Assembly (NCBI GenBank): GCA_021158405.1
Contig: JAGGUP010000117.1
Coordinates: 1 to 56,843, forward strand
Direction of reading: 5' to 3'
DNA from: Bacteroidales bacterium
Lineage (GTDB): Bacteria > Bacteroidota > Bacteroidia > Bacteroidales > UBA12170
Length of the DNA: 56,843 nucleotides
Shown: piece after piece, positions 1 through 7,627 of the stretch
Numbering within the stretch: the first letter of the stretch is position 1
Layout: each line of letters opens with the position of its first letter
The notes under the pieces: model-generated
What the model saw: the letters and a program-made list of their open reading frames with translations, nothing else
Database searches by the model: none
Told to the model about the DNA's origin: nothing
Position numbers and translations under genes: made by a program

Positions 1-2721
1 AAGTATTGGAAGAATCAAATTTTGATCAGAGTATTTAAAATAGCTATTTCCAGCCCAATCAATATTTGCATTATCAAGAGCTTCAAAATCAAGCTGGTTG
101 TTGTAAACATAGCATTCTCTGAGTTTAGGGAGAGTTGATAGGTCGGGTAAATCACGAAGTTCATTATCGTAAATTCTGAAATATTTAAGGCTGCTCATAT
201 TGGCTATTTCAACAGGAAGAGAACCGCTAAGTAGGTTGTTATTTAGGAGTAGAACATAAATTTCGGTAAGTTGTCCAAAAGAGGAGGGTACTGTTCCACT
301 TAACAGGTTATCATAAGCATAAAACCGATTAAGCCCTTCAATATTGCCAATTTCACTTGGTATATCTCCCGTGAGATTATTGGACTGAATGTGAATGTCA
401 TATGCATTACTTAAATTCCCAAAAGATGTAGGAATAGTGCCGCTAAAATTATTTTGGTATAGATATAAGCCAGTAACACTGTGTAAATTCCCAATTTCGG
501 TAGGTATTTCTCCTCCAATCAGGTTATCGTACAGGTAAAGTTTGTCTAAGTAATTTAAGTCGCCAATTTCTGGAGCTAGTATGCCTGTTAGGTTGTTATT
601 GGTTAATCCTAATGTGCTAACACGTCCGTTTTCTACTTCGACCCCTGCCCAGTCATTAATGGGTTCACTACTTAGCCAATTGGTATTGTCTGTCCAGTTG
701 TCGCCATTGCTAGAATTGTAAACGGCAACCAAAGCCAATGAATCCGATAGAAAAACGCCACCATGCAATTCGCCATTGATATAAACTTCTGTTTCTAATG
801 TAAGTTCAGGTAAATTATTATGATTGGCTTTGCATTGATAAACACCCAAGTCTGATGTGGTAAAAGTTAAAGTTTTGGTGGTTTCATTTAGAATGGCTTG
901 TTTGTCTTTATACCATTGGTAGCTTGTTCCTGCATAATCATAGTTTACGCTTAAAGTAATGTCTGAGCCATTTGTTTGTTCAGTAAAAGGCAATTGGTAA
1001 TTCTGTGGACTATAATAAAAACCATCTGTTGACCAATCAATTTGTGTTATTTCAAAGGCTTCGAAATCAAATAAGTTATCTTTTACGTAAAGCGATATAA
1101 GGTTTGTAAGTGCCGATAAATCAGATAATCCACTTAGTTTGTTATCAGAGATTGATAAAAATGTTAATGCGCTTAGTCCAGATATATCGGGTAAATTACC
1201 GCTAAATTTATTATAAGTAAGCTTTAGCTCATTTAGTTTCGTTAACTGATTTATTTGAGAAGGAATTTCTCCATCAAAATTATTTGAATGCAGAAAAAGG
1301 ATTTCCAGTAAATTTAAGTTTTCTATGGCAGAAGGGATATTGCCAGAGAAAGTGTTTCTGGATAAATCCAGCTCTATAAGATTGGTCAAATCCCAGACTT
1401 CTATTGGAATCAACCCCGTTAATTTATTATTAGAAAGATTAAGCGTTTGTAAAGCTGTTAAGTCGCCAACGGAAGCAGGAAGCGTTCCGCTTAGGTTGTT
1501 TTCTTCCAAATCGAGAGCAATTACTCTACCGCTAGAAATAGTAAGTCCTTCCCATTGTGATATGGGTTCTGTGCTTAACCAATTATCGGGAGAACCATCA
1601 TAGCCAATATGTGAGTACCAATTTTCGCCATCCGTATTTTCATATAGATTTACTAAAGCTAGGGAATCGGATAAGATTACACCGCCGTGTAAATCGCCAA
1701 TAATAATAGATTCACTTTCTAAACTTAAATCTGGCCAGTTGAGATGTGTTGCTGTATAATTGTAAACACCAATATTAGCTTCTGGAACAATTAAACTTGC
1801 ATTGGTTTCAGTGTTAATTGAAACGTCGTCTTTTTTCCATTGATAAGTGGTTCCTTCGTAGTTATATAGAGCGTTAAGAGTATATTCTGTGCCGTTAAGT
1901 GTTTCGGAAATGCTTAGTTCTGTTCTTTGGTCATCGTAGGTAATATCAACTTGATCTTTATCAATGTTAGTTGCATCAAGATCCTCAAAATCGAGCATAT
2001 TTGCATCAACACCTAAATACCGAAGATTGGTAAAGCTGGAAAAATCAATTAATGAAGTAAATGCATTATTAGATAAATAAATACGTTCTAATGCTGTAAG
2101 ATTAATCATTTCTGGGAATAAAGCTCCTGAGAAATCATTTTCAGTAAGCTCTAGTCGTGTTAGCTCAGAGAGGTTTCCAAGGGCAGCAGGGATCATTCCC
2201 GATAATTCATTATCACCCAACATAAGTTCTTCTAATAAGATAATATTTCCTACTTCTGAAGGAATATTCCCCGAGAAATGGTTTTCGGAAAGTGTTAATT
2301 CTGTTAGCTTTGTTAGATTACCTATACTTGTTGGAATGCTACCTGTAAATCCATTTCCATGCAATACTAATTCTGTAAGTTCTGTTAAGTTTCCTATTTC
2401 ATCAGGTAGATTTCCGTTGAGCAGGGGATTAGAGAGAATCAGAAGGCTTGTAAGTGCGTTGAGATTTCCAATTTCAGCGGCTAGTGTTCCATTTAAATTA
2501 TTACCATAAAAATGCAACTTTTGAACTCTATTTTCAATTACAGTTACACCTTCCCAAGTAGAAATGGGTTCTGAGCTAAGCCAGTTGGTATTGTTCTCCC
2601 AATTATCGCCATCGGTGGCTTCGTAGATTTTTACTAAGGCTAATGAATCTTGTTCGCGTTGAGCATAAAGTGATACGGATAAATAAAGAATGCTGAAAAT
2701 TGATAATGCTATTTTTTTCAT
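1..2721 (-). CDS. Secreted leucine-rich-repeat protein with three tandem LRR/Ig-like modules (partial, C-terminus off the left edge)
   Basis: An open frame of 907 codons runs from the ATG at 2719-2721 to the left edge without a stop. Residues 1-20 form a Sec signal peptide (MKKIALSIFSILYLSVSLYA). The rest is three copies of one roughly 305-residue module, starting near residues 22, 350 and 655. Each opens with a DSLALV..Y...DGxNW cap and an NWLSSEPI motif. Each continues with about seven to nine LRRs of the plant-like type (GxIPxxIGNLxxLxxLxLxxNxLSG). The first two end in an Ig-like stretch (TYQWKKD, SYQWYKD) before the next cap; the third is cut. LRR proteins of this kind are usually surface binding or adhesion proteins. 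Type IX secretion is possible, but the C-terminal signal lies outside the window. The binding partner is unknown. Confidence 0.9.
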   Translation of the reverse strand, partial: MKKIALSIFSILYLSVSLYAQREQDSLALVKIYEATDGDNWENNTNWLSSEPISTWEGVTVIENRVQKLHFYGNNLNGTLAAEIGNLNALTSLLILSNPLLNGNLPDEIGNLTELTELVLHGNGFTGSIPTSIGNLTKLTELTLSENHFSGNIPSEVGNIILLEELMLGDNELSGMIPAALGNLSELTRLELTENDFSGALFPEMINLTALERIYLSNNAFTSLIDFSSFTNLRYLGVDANMLDFEDLDATNIDKDQVDITYDDQRTELSISETLNGTEYTLNALYNYEGTTYQWKKDDVSINTETNASLIVPEANIGVYNYTATHLNWPDLSLESESIIIGDLHGGVILSDSLALVNLYENTDGENWYSHIGYDGSPDNWLSTEPISQWEGLTISSGRVIALDLEENNLSGTLPASVGDLTALQTLNLSNNKLTGLIPIEVWDLTNLIELDLSRNTFSGNIPSAIENLNLLEILFLHSNNFDGEIPSQINQLTKLNELKLTYNKFSGNLPDISGLSALTFLSISDNKLSGLSDLSALTNLISLYVKDNLFDFEAFEITQIDWSTDGFYYSPQNYQLPFTEQTNGSDITLSVNYDYAGTSYQWYKDKQAILNETTKTLTFTTSDLGVYQCKANHNNLPELTLETEVYINGELHGGVFLSDSLALVAVYNSSNGDNWTDNTNWLSSEPINDWAGVEVENGRVSTLGLTNNNLTGILAPEIGDLNYLDKLYLYDNLIGGEIPTEIGNLHSVTGLYLYQNNFSGTIPTSFGNLSNAYDIHIQSNNLTGDIPSEIGNIEGLNRFYAYDNLLSGTVPSSFGQLTEIYVLLLNNNLLSGSLPVEIANMSSLKYFRIYDNELRDLPDLSTLPKLRECYVYNNQLDFEALDNANIDWAGNSYFKYSDQNLILPIL

Positions 2722-2886
2722 TTTTTTAAGTGTTTATTCTTAAATGCGTGTAAAATCTGCCTAAATAAATAAGTTAAAGGTAGTTGTTTTTTTAGAAATA
2801 GTTTGTTTTGTGTACTAGTTTTCATTTTTTTTGTACTAAAGTTCTTATTTAGAGAAAATTAACTTTAATAATTAATAATTACAATC

Positions 2887-3366
2887 ATGAAAAAACTTGT
2901 ATTTCCATTTGTCATTTTACTATTTGTTTTAGTGGCTTGTGATAAAACCACCACCGATCCTGTAGCAGATACACTTTATGTTAAGTTTGAAAACGCCAGT
3001 ACTTCGGATTATACAATTACAGTTATTGAAACTCGTTCTCGTGGAATTTCAAATGGTACAGATCAGCCGGTAGGAGAATGGGGAAGTAATTTACTTAACG
3101 GTGGATTAACATTGGCTCCCGGAGCATCTACTTTTTTCACCTTGGATATTCCTAATTTGCATTGGAGTGAATACCGAATTGGAGTAGATAATGGGGGAAC
3201 TTTAGTAATGGTTCAGGAAAACGAAAATGCGGGTGTTGCAAGTGGTTACCCAATTACGCATTGGGGTGGCGATGACAGAACGGTAAGTATTACTGTAAGA
3301 TATGATCCAAACAGCGATTCAATTTATGTGAGTGGTTGGAGCGATTGGGTTGGAATTGACGAATAA
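2887..3366 (+). CDS. Small hypothetical lipoprotein
   Basis: This 159-residue protein has a lipoprotein signal peptide: a charged MKK start, a hydrophobic stretch and the lipobox LVAC, with the lipidated cysteine at residue 18. The mature part is probably all beta, with alternating Thr/Val/Ile and several Trp residues near the C-terminus (ITHWGGDD, SGWSDW). I do not recognise the family. It lies divergently from the LRR gene, with 165 bp between the two start codons, and converges on the bax-like gene with a 23-bp gap. A weak -7-like TAACTTTA is at 2860-2867. It is probably anchored in the outer membrane or periplasm; no function can be assigned. Confidence 0.8.
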   Translation: MKKLVFPFVILLFVLVACDKTTTDPVADTLYVKFENASTSDYTITVIETRSRGISNGTDQPVGEWGSNLLNGGLTLAPGASTFFTLDIPNLHWSEYRIGVDNGGTLVMVQENENAGVASGYPITHWGGDDRTVSITVRYDPNSDSIYVSGWSDWVGIDE

Positions 3367-3389
3367 ATATCGCCTAAAACATTAGTGAA

Positions 3390-4187
3390 TTAGTTATTTG
3401 CGATATTTTCCGGGATGTATATTCTTAAAATGGATTCTATCATAAATTGATAGGATTGTCCAATCGCAGAGTATCCTTTTATACTTCTTGCCAGTTTTGG
3501 TAAACTAGGGATAGAATCTCTATGAAAATAGTTAACACGTTCGTTGCGAAATCTTTGCATCCCCCTTTTAGAATTGATAAACAATAAGTAATCGTTAACG
3601 GATTCTTGTGCGTTTGAATATGATTTTACTTCAAATTCCCCATCCTTATCTTCTGAAGCTTTTATTCCACAATCGGGTGTATAGCAATGAATCCCAAAAT
3701 AAGAATTTCCTTCTATACAAAAACGTGATGTTCCCCAACCTGATTCTATTGCTGCTTGAGCAAGTGCAAAACGAATGGGTATCATATCTACACGCTCTAG
3801 CAATTTGTCGATATACTTTAATTGAGATTCTTTTTCTTTTGGAAATAGGTGTGTGTTATTTTTGCCTTCGTATTTTATTTTTAGCTTTTTAAGCCATTGC
3901 CGCTCTGGTTGTTTTAGATTTTTTCCTTCACTAACCAACGAATAAATTTTTAATAAAAGTTCGCGCTCCATCAATACTTCCTGATTAGAATGCTGGATAA
4001 GTGGAATTAAATCCAGAATGAAATCCTTATGAGTTTCCGGAATAGTGGGTTTATCTAAAAATAAACTTTCGTTATAACTGAGTGTATGTTCTACTTTATC
4101 AGGGTTATAGGTATGAGTTGGTAGTAAAAAAAACAGGAAAGTCATTACACTTAGAAGGAAGGAAGGCTTTGTGATAATCTTAAGCAT
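3390..4187 (-). CDS. Bax-like peptidoglycan N-acetylglucosaminidase
   Basis: The 265-residue protein starts with an N-terminal hydrophobic signal or anchor (about residues 9-24). Its C-terminal half carries the glucosaminidase (GH73-type) signature: FALAQAAIESGWG with the likely catalytic Glu at residue 148, then GNSYFGIHC and a YSNAQESVNDYL segment. E. coli Bax is of similar length (about 274 aa). The family cleaves the glycan backbone of peptidoglycan, so the expected place of action is the periplasm. The ATG at 4185-4187 is the only start that keeps the hydrophobic segment. The gene is monocistronic and convergent with the small lipoprotein. The hydrolase family assignment is firm, the exact bond cleaved less so. 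Confidence 0.85.
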   Translation of the reverse strand: MLKIITKPSFLLSVMTFLFFLLPTHTYNPDKVEHTLSYNESLFLDKPTIPETHKDFILDLIPLIQHSNQEVLMERELLLKIYSLVSEGKNLKQPERQWLKKLKIKYEGKNNTHLFPKEKESQLKYIDKLLERVDMIPIRFALAQAAIESGWGTSRFCIEGNSYFGIHCYTPDCGIKASEDKDGEFEVKSYSNAQESVNDYLLFINSKRGMQRFRNERVNYFHRDSIPSLPKLARSIKGYSAIGQSYQFMIESILRIYIPENIANN

Positions 4188-4304
4188 AAAATGAAAAATT
4201 GATGGCTAATATATTCAAATAGCAAATTATTTTTGTGAGGCTAAATTAACAATTATCGTTTAATAAGTTTTAAATTATTTAGGGGATAGTCTTGTATTCA
4301 ATTC

Positions 4305-4312
4305 TAAATTTG
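4305..4312 (+). promoter_or_regulatory. Promoter -7 element TAAATTTG
   Basis: TAAATTTG fits the Bacteroidota -7 consensus TAnnTTTG. Transcription would begin about four bases downstream, near 4316. That would make the ATG at 4319 nearly leaderless and favours the second in-frame ATG at 4334. No good -33 TTTG is seen at the usual distance. Confidence 0.45.
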
Positions 4313-4333
4313 TAATCAATGCAAGACAGAGCA

Positions 4334-5203
4334 ATGAATTTGGACAAAACTAAATCGAAAGAACTTAAAGCGCTTGTGCGGCTTTTGGATGATCCGGATC
4401 TTGCCGTTATTAATCAGATAGAAGATCGAATATTGAGTTTTGGTGAGGCGGCGATTGATTTGCTTGAATCGACAAATAGTATTGGAATCGAAAAAGAGGT
4501 AAGCAATCGTATTGATGAATTGATACGAAAAATCCGGTTCAATTCGGTGTATTCACAACTTGTTGAGTGGAAGCAAAATGATCAAGCCAGTTTATTCGAA
4601 ATGGCTTTGAGTATTTCTGCTATGCATTATCCTAAAATGGATATCAAGGCACTTCGTGAATTAATGGATAAGATAACACGAGATGTGTGGTTAGAAATGA
4701 ATGAAGAGCTTACTCCACTTGAGAAAGTTGAAATTTTTAATCATATTTTCTTTGAGATTTATTCGTTTTACGGAAATAAAGGTAATTTAAGTTCTCCTCA
4801 AAATTCGCTCATTAATGATGTGCTGGAAAGTAAAAAAGGAAACTCTTTAAGCATGAGCATCTTGTATTTGGAAATAGCACGCCGTTTGAATATGCCTATT
4901 TATGGTATCGATTTACCTCAGAATTTTGTGCTTGCCTATGTAAACGACGAAAGTGTTCTTTCAGCAAAACATCGCGTATTGTTTTACATTAATCCGTTTA
5001 ATAAAGGAATTATCTTTACTAAGAAAGATATCGATGCTTTTTTGAAGCAGATTAATGAACCTCCAAGAAATGCGTATTATGAGGTTTGTGATAATGTAAG
5101 TGTTGTTAAGCGACTTTTATCAGAGCTTGTCGAAAGTTTTTCGGCAGTTGGACAGGACGATAATGCAGAAACTTTTCAGCGACTTTCCAAAGCAATAGAT
5201 TAG
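4334..5203 (+). CDS. SirB1-family (transglutaminase-like core 2) protein
   Basis: A 289-residue soluble protein from the ATG at 4334; an in-frame ATG at 4319 would add five residues. The N-terminal third is helical and HEAT-like. The middle carries the SirB1/Transglut_core2 signature: a GNLSSPQNSLINDVLESKKG stretch, then SLSMSILYLEIARRL and GIDLPQNFVLAYV, matching the family pattern GxPISLxxLYLEVARRLGLxxxGVxLPGHF with the GHF replaced by QNF. Family members are widely conserved, but their biochemical role is poorly defined; they resemble papain-like transglutaminase folds without clear evidence of catalysis. The gene stands alone and is followed after 120 bp by a lipoprotein gene with its own promoter. 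Confidence 0.8.
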   Translation: MNLDKTKSKELKALVRLLDDPDLAVINQIEDRILSFGEAAIDLLESTNSIGIEKEVSNRIDELIRKIRFNSVYSQLVEWKQNDQASLFEMALSISAMHYPKMDIKALRELMDKITRDVWLEMNEELTPLEKVEIFNHIFFEIYSFYGNKGNLSSPQNSLINDVLESKKGNSLSMSILYLEIARRLNMPIYGIDLPQNFVLAYVNDESVLSAKHRVLFYINPFNKGIIFTKKDIDAFLKQINEPPRNAYYEVCDNVSVVKRLLSELVESFSAVGQDDNAETFQRLSKAID

Positions 5204-5271
5204 CAGCCTAAATTCTTTCTCTTAAAATTTAAATTCCTAGTAATGTTTTCTTTCTTTGGAAACTTGTTTGT

Positions 5272-5303
5272 TTTGCATCAATCAAAAAATCTAAATACCT
5301 TTG
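5272..5303 (+). promoter_or_regulatory. Promoter of the Ig-like lipoprotein gene (TTTG-N20-TACCTTTG)
   Basis: The -33 element TTTG is at 5272-5275 and the -7 element TACCTTTG at 5296-5303. The 20-bp spacer and both motifs match the Bacteroidota housekeeping promoter pattern. The predicted start near 5307 leaves a leader of about 15 nt before the ATG at 5323. Confidence 0.6.
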
Positions 5304-5322
5304 TTCGTCTAAAAAGAATCCT

Positions 5323-7155
5323 ATGCAATCTAAACAAATTATAAATCTAACTGCTTCTATTTTAATTTTGCTTTTGATTGTAGTTTCTTGTGCCAATCCT
5401 ATTGCGCCAACGGGAGGACCAAAAGATGAAACTCCTCCTGAGTTTTTAGGGAGCGATCCTGTAAATCGTACTACACTTTTTAAATCAGATAAAATTGATT
5501 TGGCATTTGATGAATTTGTGGTTTTAAAAGAGTTGAATAAGCACCTTTTGGTTTCGCCTCCTACGCAACACAAGTTGGATATAAAAACAAAAGGGAAAGG
5601 GCTTAGAATCAAATTTGATAAAGAAGAAATATTAGCCGATAGCACCACTTATACCATCTATTTTGGAGACGCAATTGTCGATTTACATGAAAGTATTCCT
5701 TTATCAAACTTTCAATATGTTTTTTCTACGGGGCCGGATATTGACAGTTTGAGTATTCGTGGAAAAGTCTTGGAAGCTCAGTATCTAATTCCTTCTGAAG
5801 AAATTTATGTTTGTTTGTACTTAAATAATAACGATACGCTTTCATTCGATAAAATGCCTCAGAATATACGTCCCTATTATGTTGCTAAAACCAATAAGGA
5901 CGGTTTTTTCGAAATTAACAACATCCGAAACGATTCCTATCTGATATTTGCTTTGAAAGATGCCAATGCAAATTATTTTAACGATATGCCAAACGAAGCT
6001 ATTGCATTCGTGGATACGCTTGTTTTACCTGAAGAAGTATTTGATTTTATTCCGGATACTATTCCTATTGATACAGCAAATGTAATGTTGATGGATAGTT
6101 TGTGGGCAAATTATGCGATTCCCATCACAAAGCATACATATACTTTATTGCTTTATGAACCGCAAGATTCTGTTCAAAAAATAATTAAAAAGACATTATT
6201 GAATAATAATCGAATGCATTTTGAATTTAAATATCCATTAAAAGATTCCGTTCAATTTGAGGTCTTGAATTTAGATTCAATTGCTGAAAGCACCATTTTT
6301 TTAGCAGAGTATTCAAGCAAAATGGATACACTCGATTTGTGGTTTTTAAAACCTTTTGCCGATACTATTCGCTTAAAAATGGTTGTGGACACGCTCAAAG
6401 CAGATACAATTCAGATTTTATTAAATGCTCCAGTAGTTAAAAAAACTGGCAATGCCAAAAGAGGAAAATCAACAAAAGCATCCAAGACTATTAAAGCAAA
6501 AACGATTGCTTATTCGATTAATATAAAATCGGAATTGCCCTATTTTTCTAAGGGAAAAATTGTGTTTGAAACACCTATTCGAAATGCAAACTTTGAAAAT
6601 TGTACTTTATTGGAAGATAGCACTTCAGTTCCTTTCAAAATTGAATTTACCGATAAAGTTAAACGTAAACTCGTGGTTGATTATCCTTGGAAAGAAGGCG
6701 TTAATTATCGATTTGAAATTCCGGATCAAGCCTTGACTGATATTTATGGAACTCAAAACGACAGTATAGTTGCTAATTTTAAAACTACAGAAGAAAGTAA
6801 ATACGGCGAGTTGCAGGTTTATTTTATTTTGCCCGAAACATCGAAATCACATTGGCTAGCGCAGCTGATAAAAGGAGACGCAGATAAAGAGAAAGTTTTG
6901 GGGTTTGCTCCGGTTAAAGACAGTAGTACAGTGATATTTTCTAATTTGAAAGACGATAAATATAGAATAAAAATACTGGAAGATAGAGACAATAATGGAC
7001 GTTGGAGTAGTGGCGATTACTTGAAAAAATTACTCCCTGAGAAAGTTTTTTATTTTCCAACGGCCATCGAAATAAAAGCAGGTTGGAAGGTAGAGGAAGA
7101 ATGGGTGGTTTCCGATGATGCACAAGAAAACCCAAGTGTAAAAAGCAAGAAATAA
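5323..7155 (+). CDS. Ig-like (Big_5/SbsA-type) domain lipoprotein
   Basis: This 610-residue lipoprotein has a lipobox ending at Cys23 (IVVSC), followed by the mature start ANPIAPTGGPKDETPP. That start is highly typical of a conserved Bacteroidota lipoprotein with an N-terminal bacterial Ig-like domain: DxTPPxFxGSDPVNxT, then TTYTIYFGDAIVDLHE and FQYVFSTG at about residues 108-145. The middle contains further beta-rich segments and a short basic linker (KTGNAKRGKSTKASKTIKAK, about 375-395). The C-terminus ends with DNNGRWSSGDYLKKLLPE, as is common in this family. The protein is probably on the periplasmic face of the outer membrane or at the surface. The family is conserved, but I know of no established function. 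Confidence 0.85.
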   Translation: MQSKQIINLTASILILLLIVVSCANPIAPTGGPKDETPPEFLGSDPVNRTTLFKSDKIDLAFDEFVVLKELNKHLLVSPPTQHKLDIKTKGKGLRIKFDKEEILADSTTYTIYFGDAIVDLHESIPLSNFQYVFSTGPDIDSLSIRGKVLEAQYLIPSEEIYVCLYLNNNDTLSFDKMPQNIRPYYVAKTNKDGFFEINNIRNDSYLIFALKDANANYFNDMPNEAIAFVDTLVLPEEVFDFIPDTIPIDTANVMLMDSLWANYAIPITKHTYTLLLYEPQDSVQKIIKKTLLNNNRMHFEFKYPLKDSVQFEVLNLDSIAESTIFLAEYSSKMDTLDLWFLKPFADTIRLKMVVDTLKADTIQILLNAPVVKKTGNAKRGKSTKASKTIKAKTIAYSINIKSELPYFSKGKIVFETPIRNANFENCTLLEDSTSVPFKIEFTDKVKRKLVVDYPWKEGVNYRFEIPDQALTDIYGTQNDSIVANFKTTEESKYGELQVYFILPETSKSHWLAQLIKGDADKEKVLGFAPVKDSSTVIFSNLKDDKYRIKILEDRDNNGRWSSGDYLKKLLPEKVFYFPTAIEIKAGWKVEEEWVVSDDAQENPSVKSKK

Positions 7156-7160
7156 AAAAA

Positions 7161-7182
7161 GAGAGCATCGTCAAAAGCTCTC
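7161..7182. terminator. Bidirectional terminator hairpin between convergent genes
   Basis: A GAGAGC/GCTCTC stem (7161-7166 with 7177-7182) encloses a 10-nt loop. It has an A-tract on its left, which is a T7 tract on the minus strand, and a pyrimidine-rich stretch on its right. It sits between the lipoprotein stop (7155) and the arsR-type stop (7208), so it can serve both. Confidence 0.75.
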
Positions 7183-7207
7183 TTCCTTCCTTGTTATTCT
7201 TCAATAA

Positions 7208-7507
7208 TTAATCTTCGTTACACCGATTAATACATTGAATAATTTCAGTTAATGTGTTGTTCTTTAAGGAATAAAAAATCTTTTTACCTTCCCTTTTCGA
7301 AATCAGCACTTTATTATTTTTTAATATATTCAAATGATGAGAAGCGGCTGCTTGCTCTATATTTAGCGCTTTATATATTTCTGTTACGCTCAGTCGTTTA
7401 TTGTCAGCTAACATATCGATAATAGCAATACGCATAGGATGTGCAATTGATCTTAATTTGCTAGCTGCAAATTCAAGTTTATCGATGTCAAGCATTAATT
7501 TTTCCAT
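7208..7507 (-). CDS. ArsR/SmtB-family winged-helix transcriptional repressor
   Basis: A 99-residue winged-helix protein. It carries the ArsR pattern LRSIAHPMRIAIIDML, then the helix-turn-helix LSVTEIYKALNIEQAAASHHL (about 39-59) and a beta-wing with KREGKKIFYSLK. The metal-sensing CxC of classic ArsR (ELCVCDL) is absent; the corresponding place reads LSVTEI. The only cysteines are the pair in the C-terminal tail (CINRC), which could in principle sense thiols, sulfide or metal. The gene is downstream of adenine deaminase on the same strand but has its own promoter (7554-7583) bracketed by repeated ATATTGAT boxes, which suggests autoregulation. No target gene other than itself is apparent here. 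Confidence 0.85.
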   Translation of the reverse strand: MEKLMLDIDKLEFAASKLRSIAHPMRIAIIDMLADNKRLSVTEIYKALNIEQAAASHHLNILKNNKVLISKREGKKIFYSLKNNTLTEIIQCINRCNED

Positions 7508-7519
7508 AGTGTATATTTA

Positions 7520-7617
7520 ATATTGATTTGCGTTTAACAATAAATACAACATACAAAGTTAAATATTTAGTTATGTAAACAAAATAAATACATCAATATT
7601 TAATAATTTATATTGAT
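7520..7617. promoter_or_regulatory. Operator-like repeated ATATTGAT boxes around the arsR-type promoter
   Basis: The octamer ATATTGAT occurs on the plus strand at 7520-7527 and 7610-7617, and as its reverse complement at 7592-7599. The two right-hand copies form a perfect inverted repeat with a 10-bp spacer (7592-7617), just upstream of the -33 element. The left copy lies between the predicted start site and the ATG. Boxes on both sides of a promoter suit an autorepressor; binding by this ArsR-type protein is inferred. Confidence 0.5.
7554..7583 (-). promoter_or_regulatory. Promoter of the arsR-type gene (TTTG-N18-TAACTTTG)
   Basis: Read on the minus strand, TTTG (7580-7583) is followed after 18 bp by TAACTTTG (7554-7561). 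Both fit the Bacteroidota -33/-7 motifs. It gives the repressor a transcript independent of the upstream adenine deaminase gene. Confidence 0.55.
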
Positions 7618-7627
7618 TCTAAGTATC

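Noticed and set aside
1325-1603. A 92-codon plus-strand frame inside the LRR region
   Set aside because: It is the antisense shadow of the LRR gene, which has an uninterrupted 907-codon frame with clear repeats.
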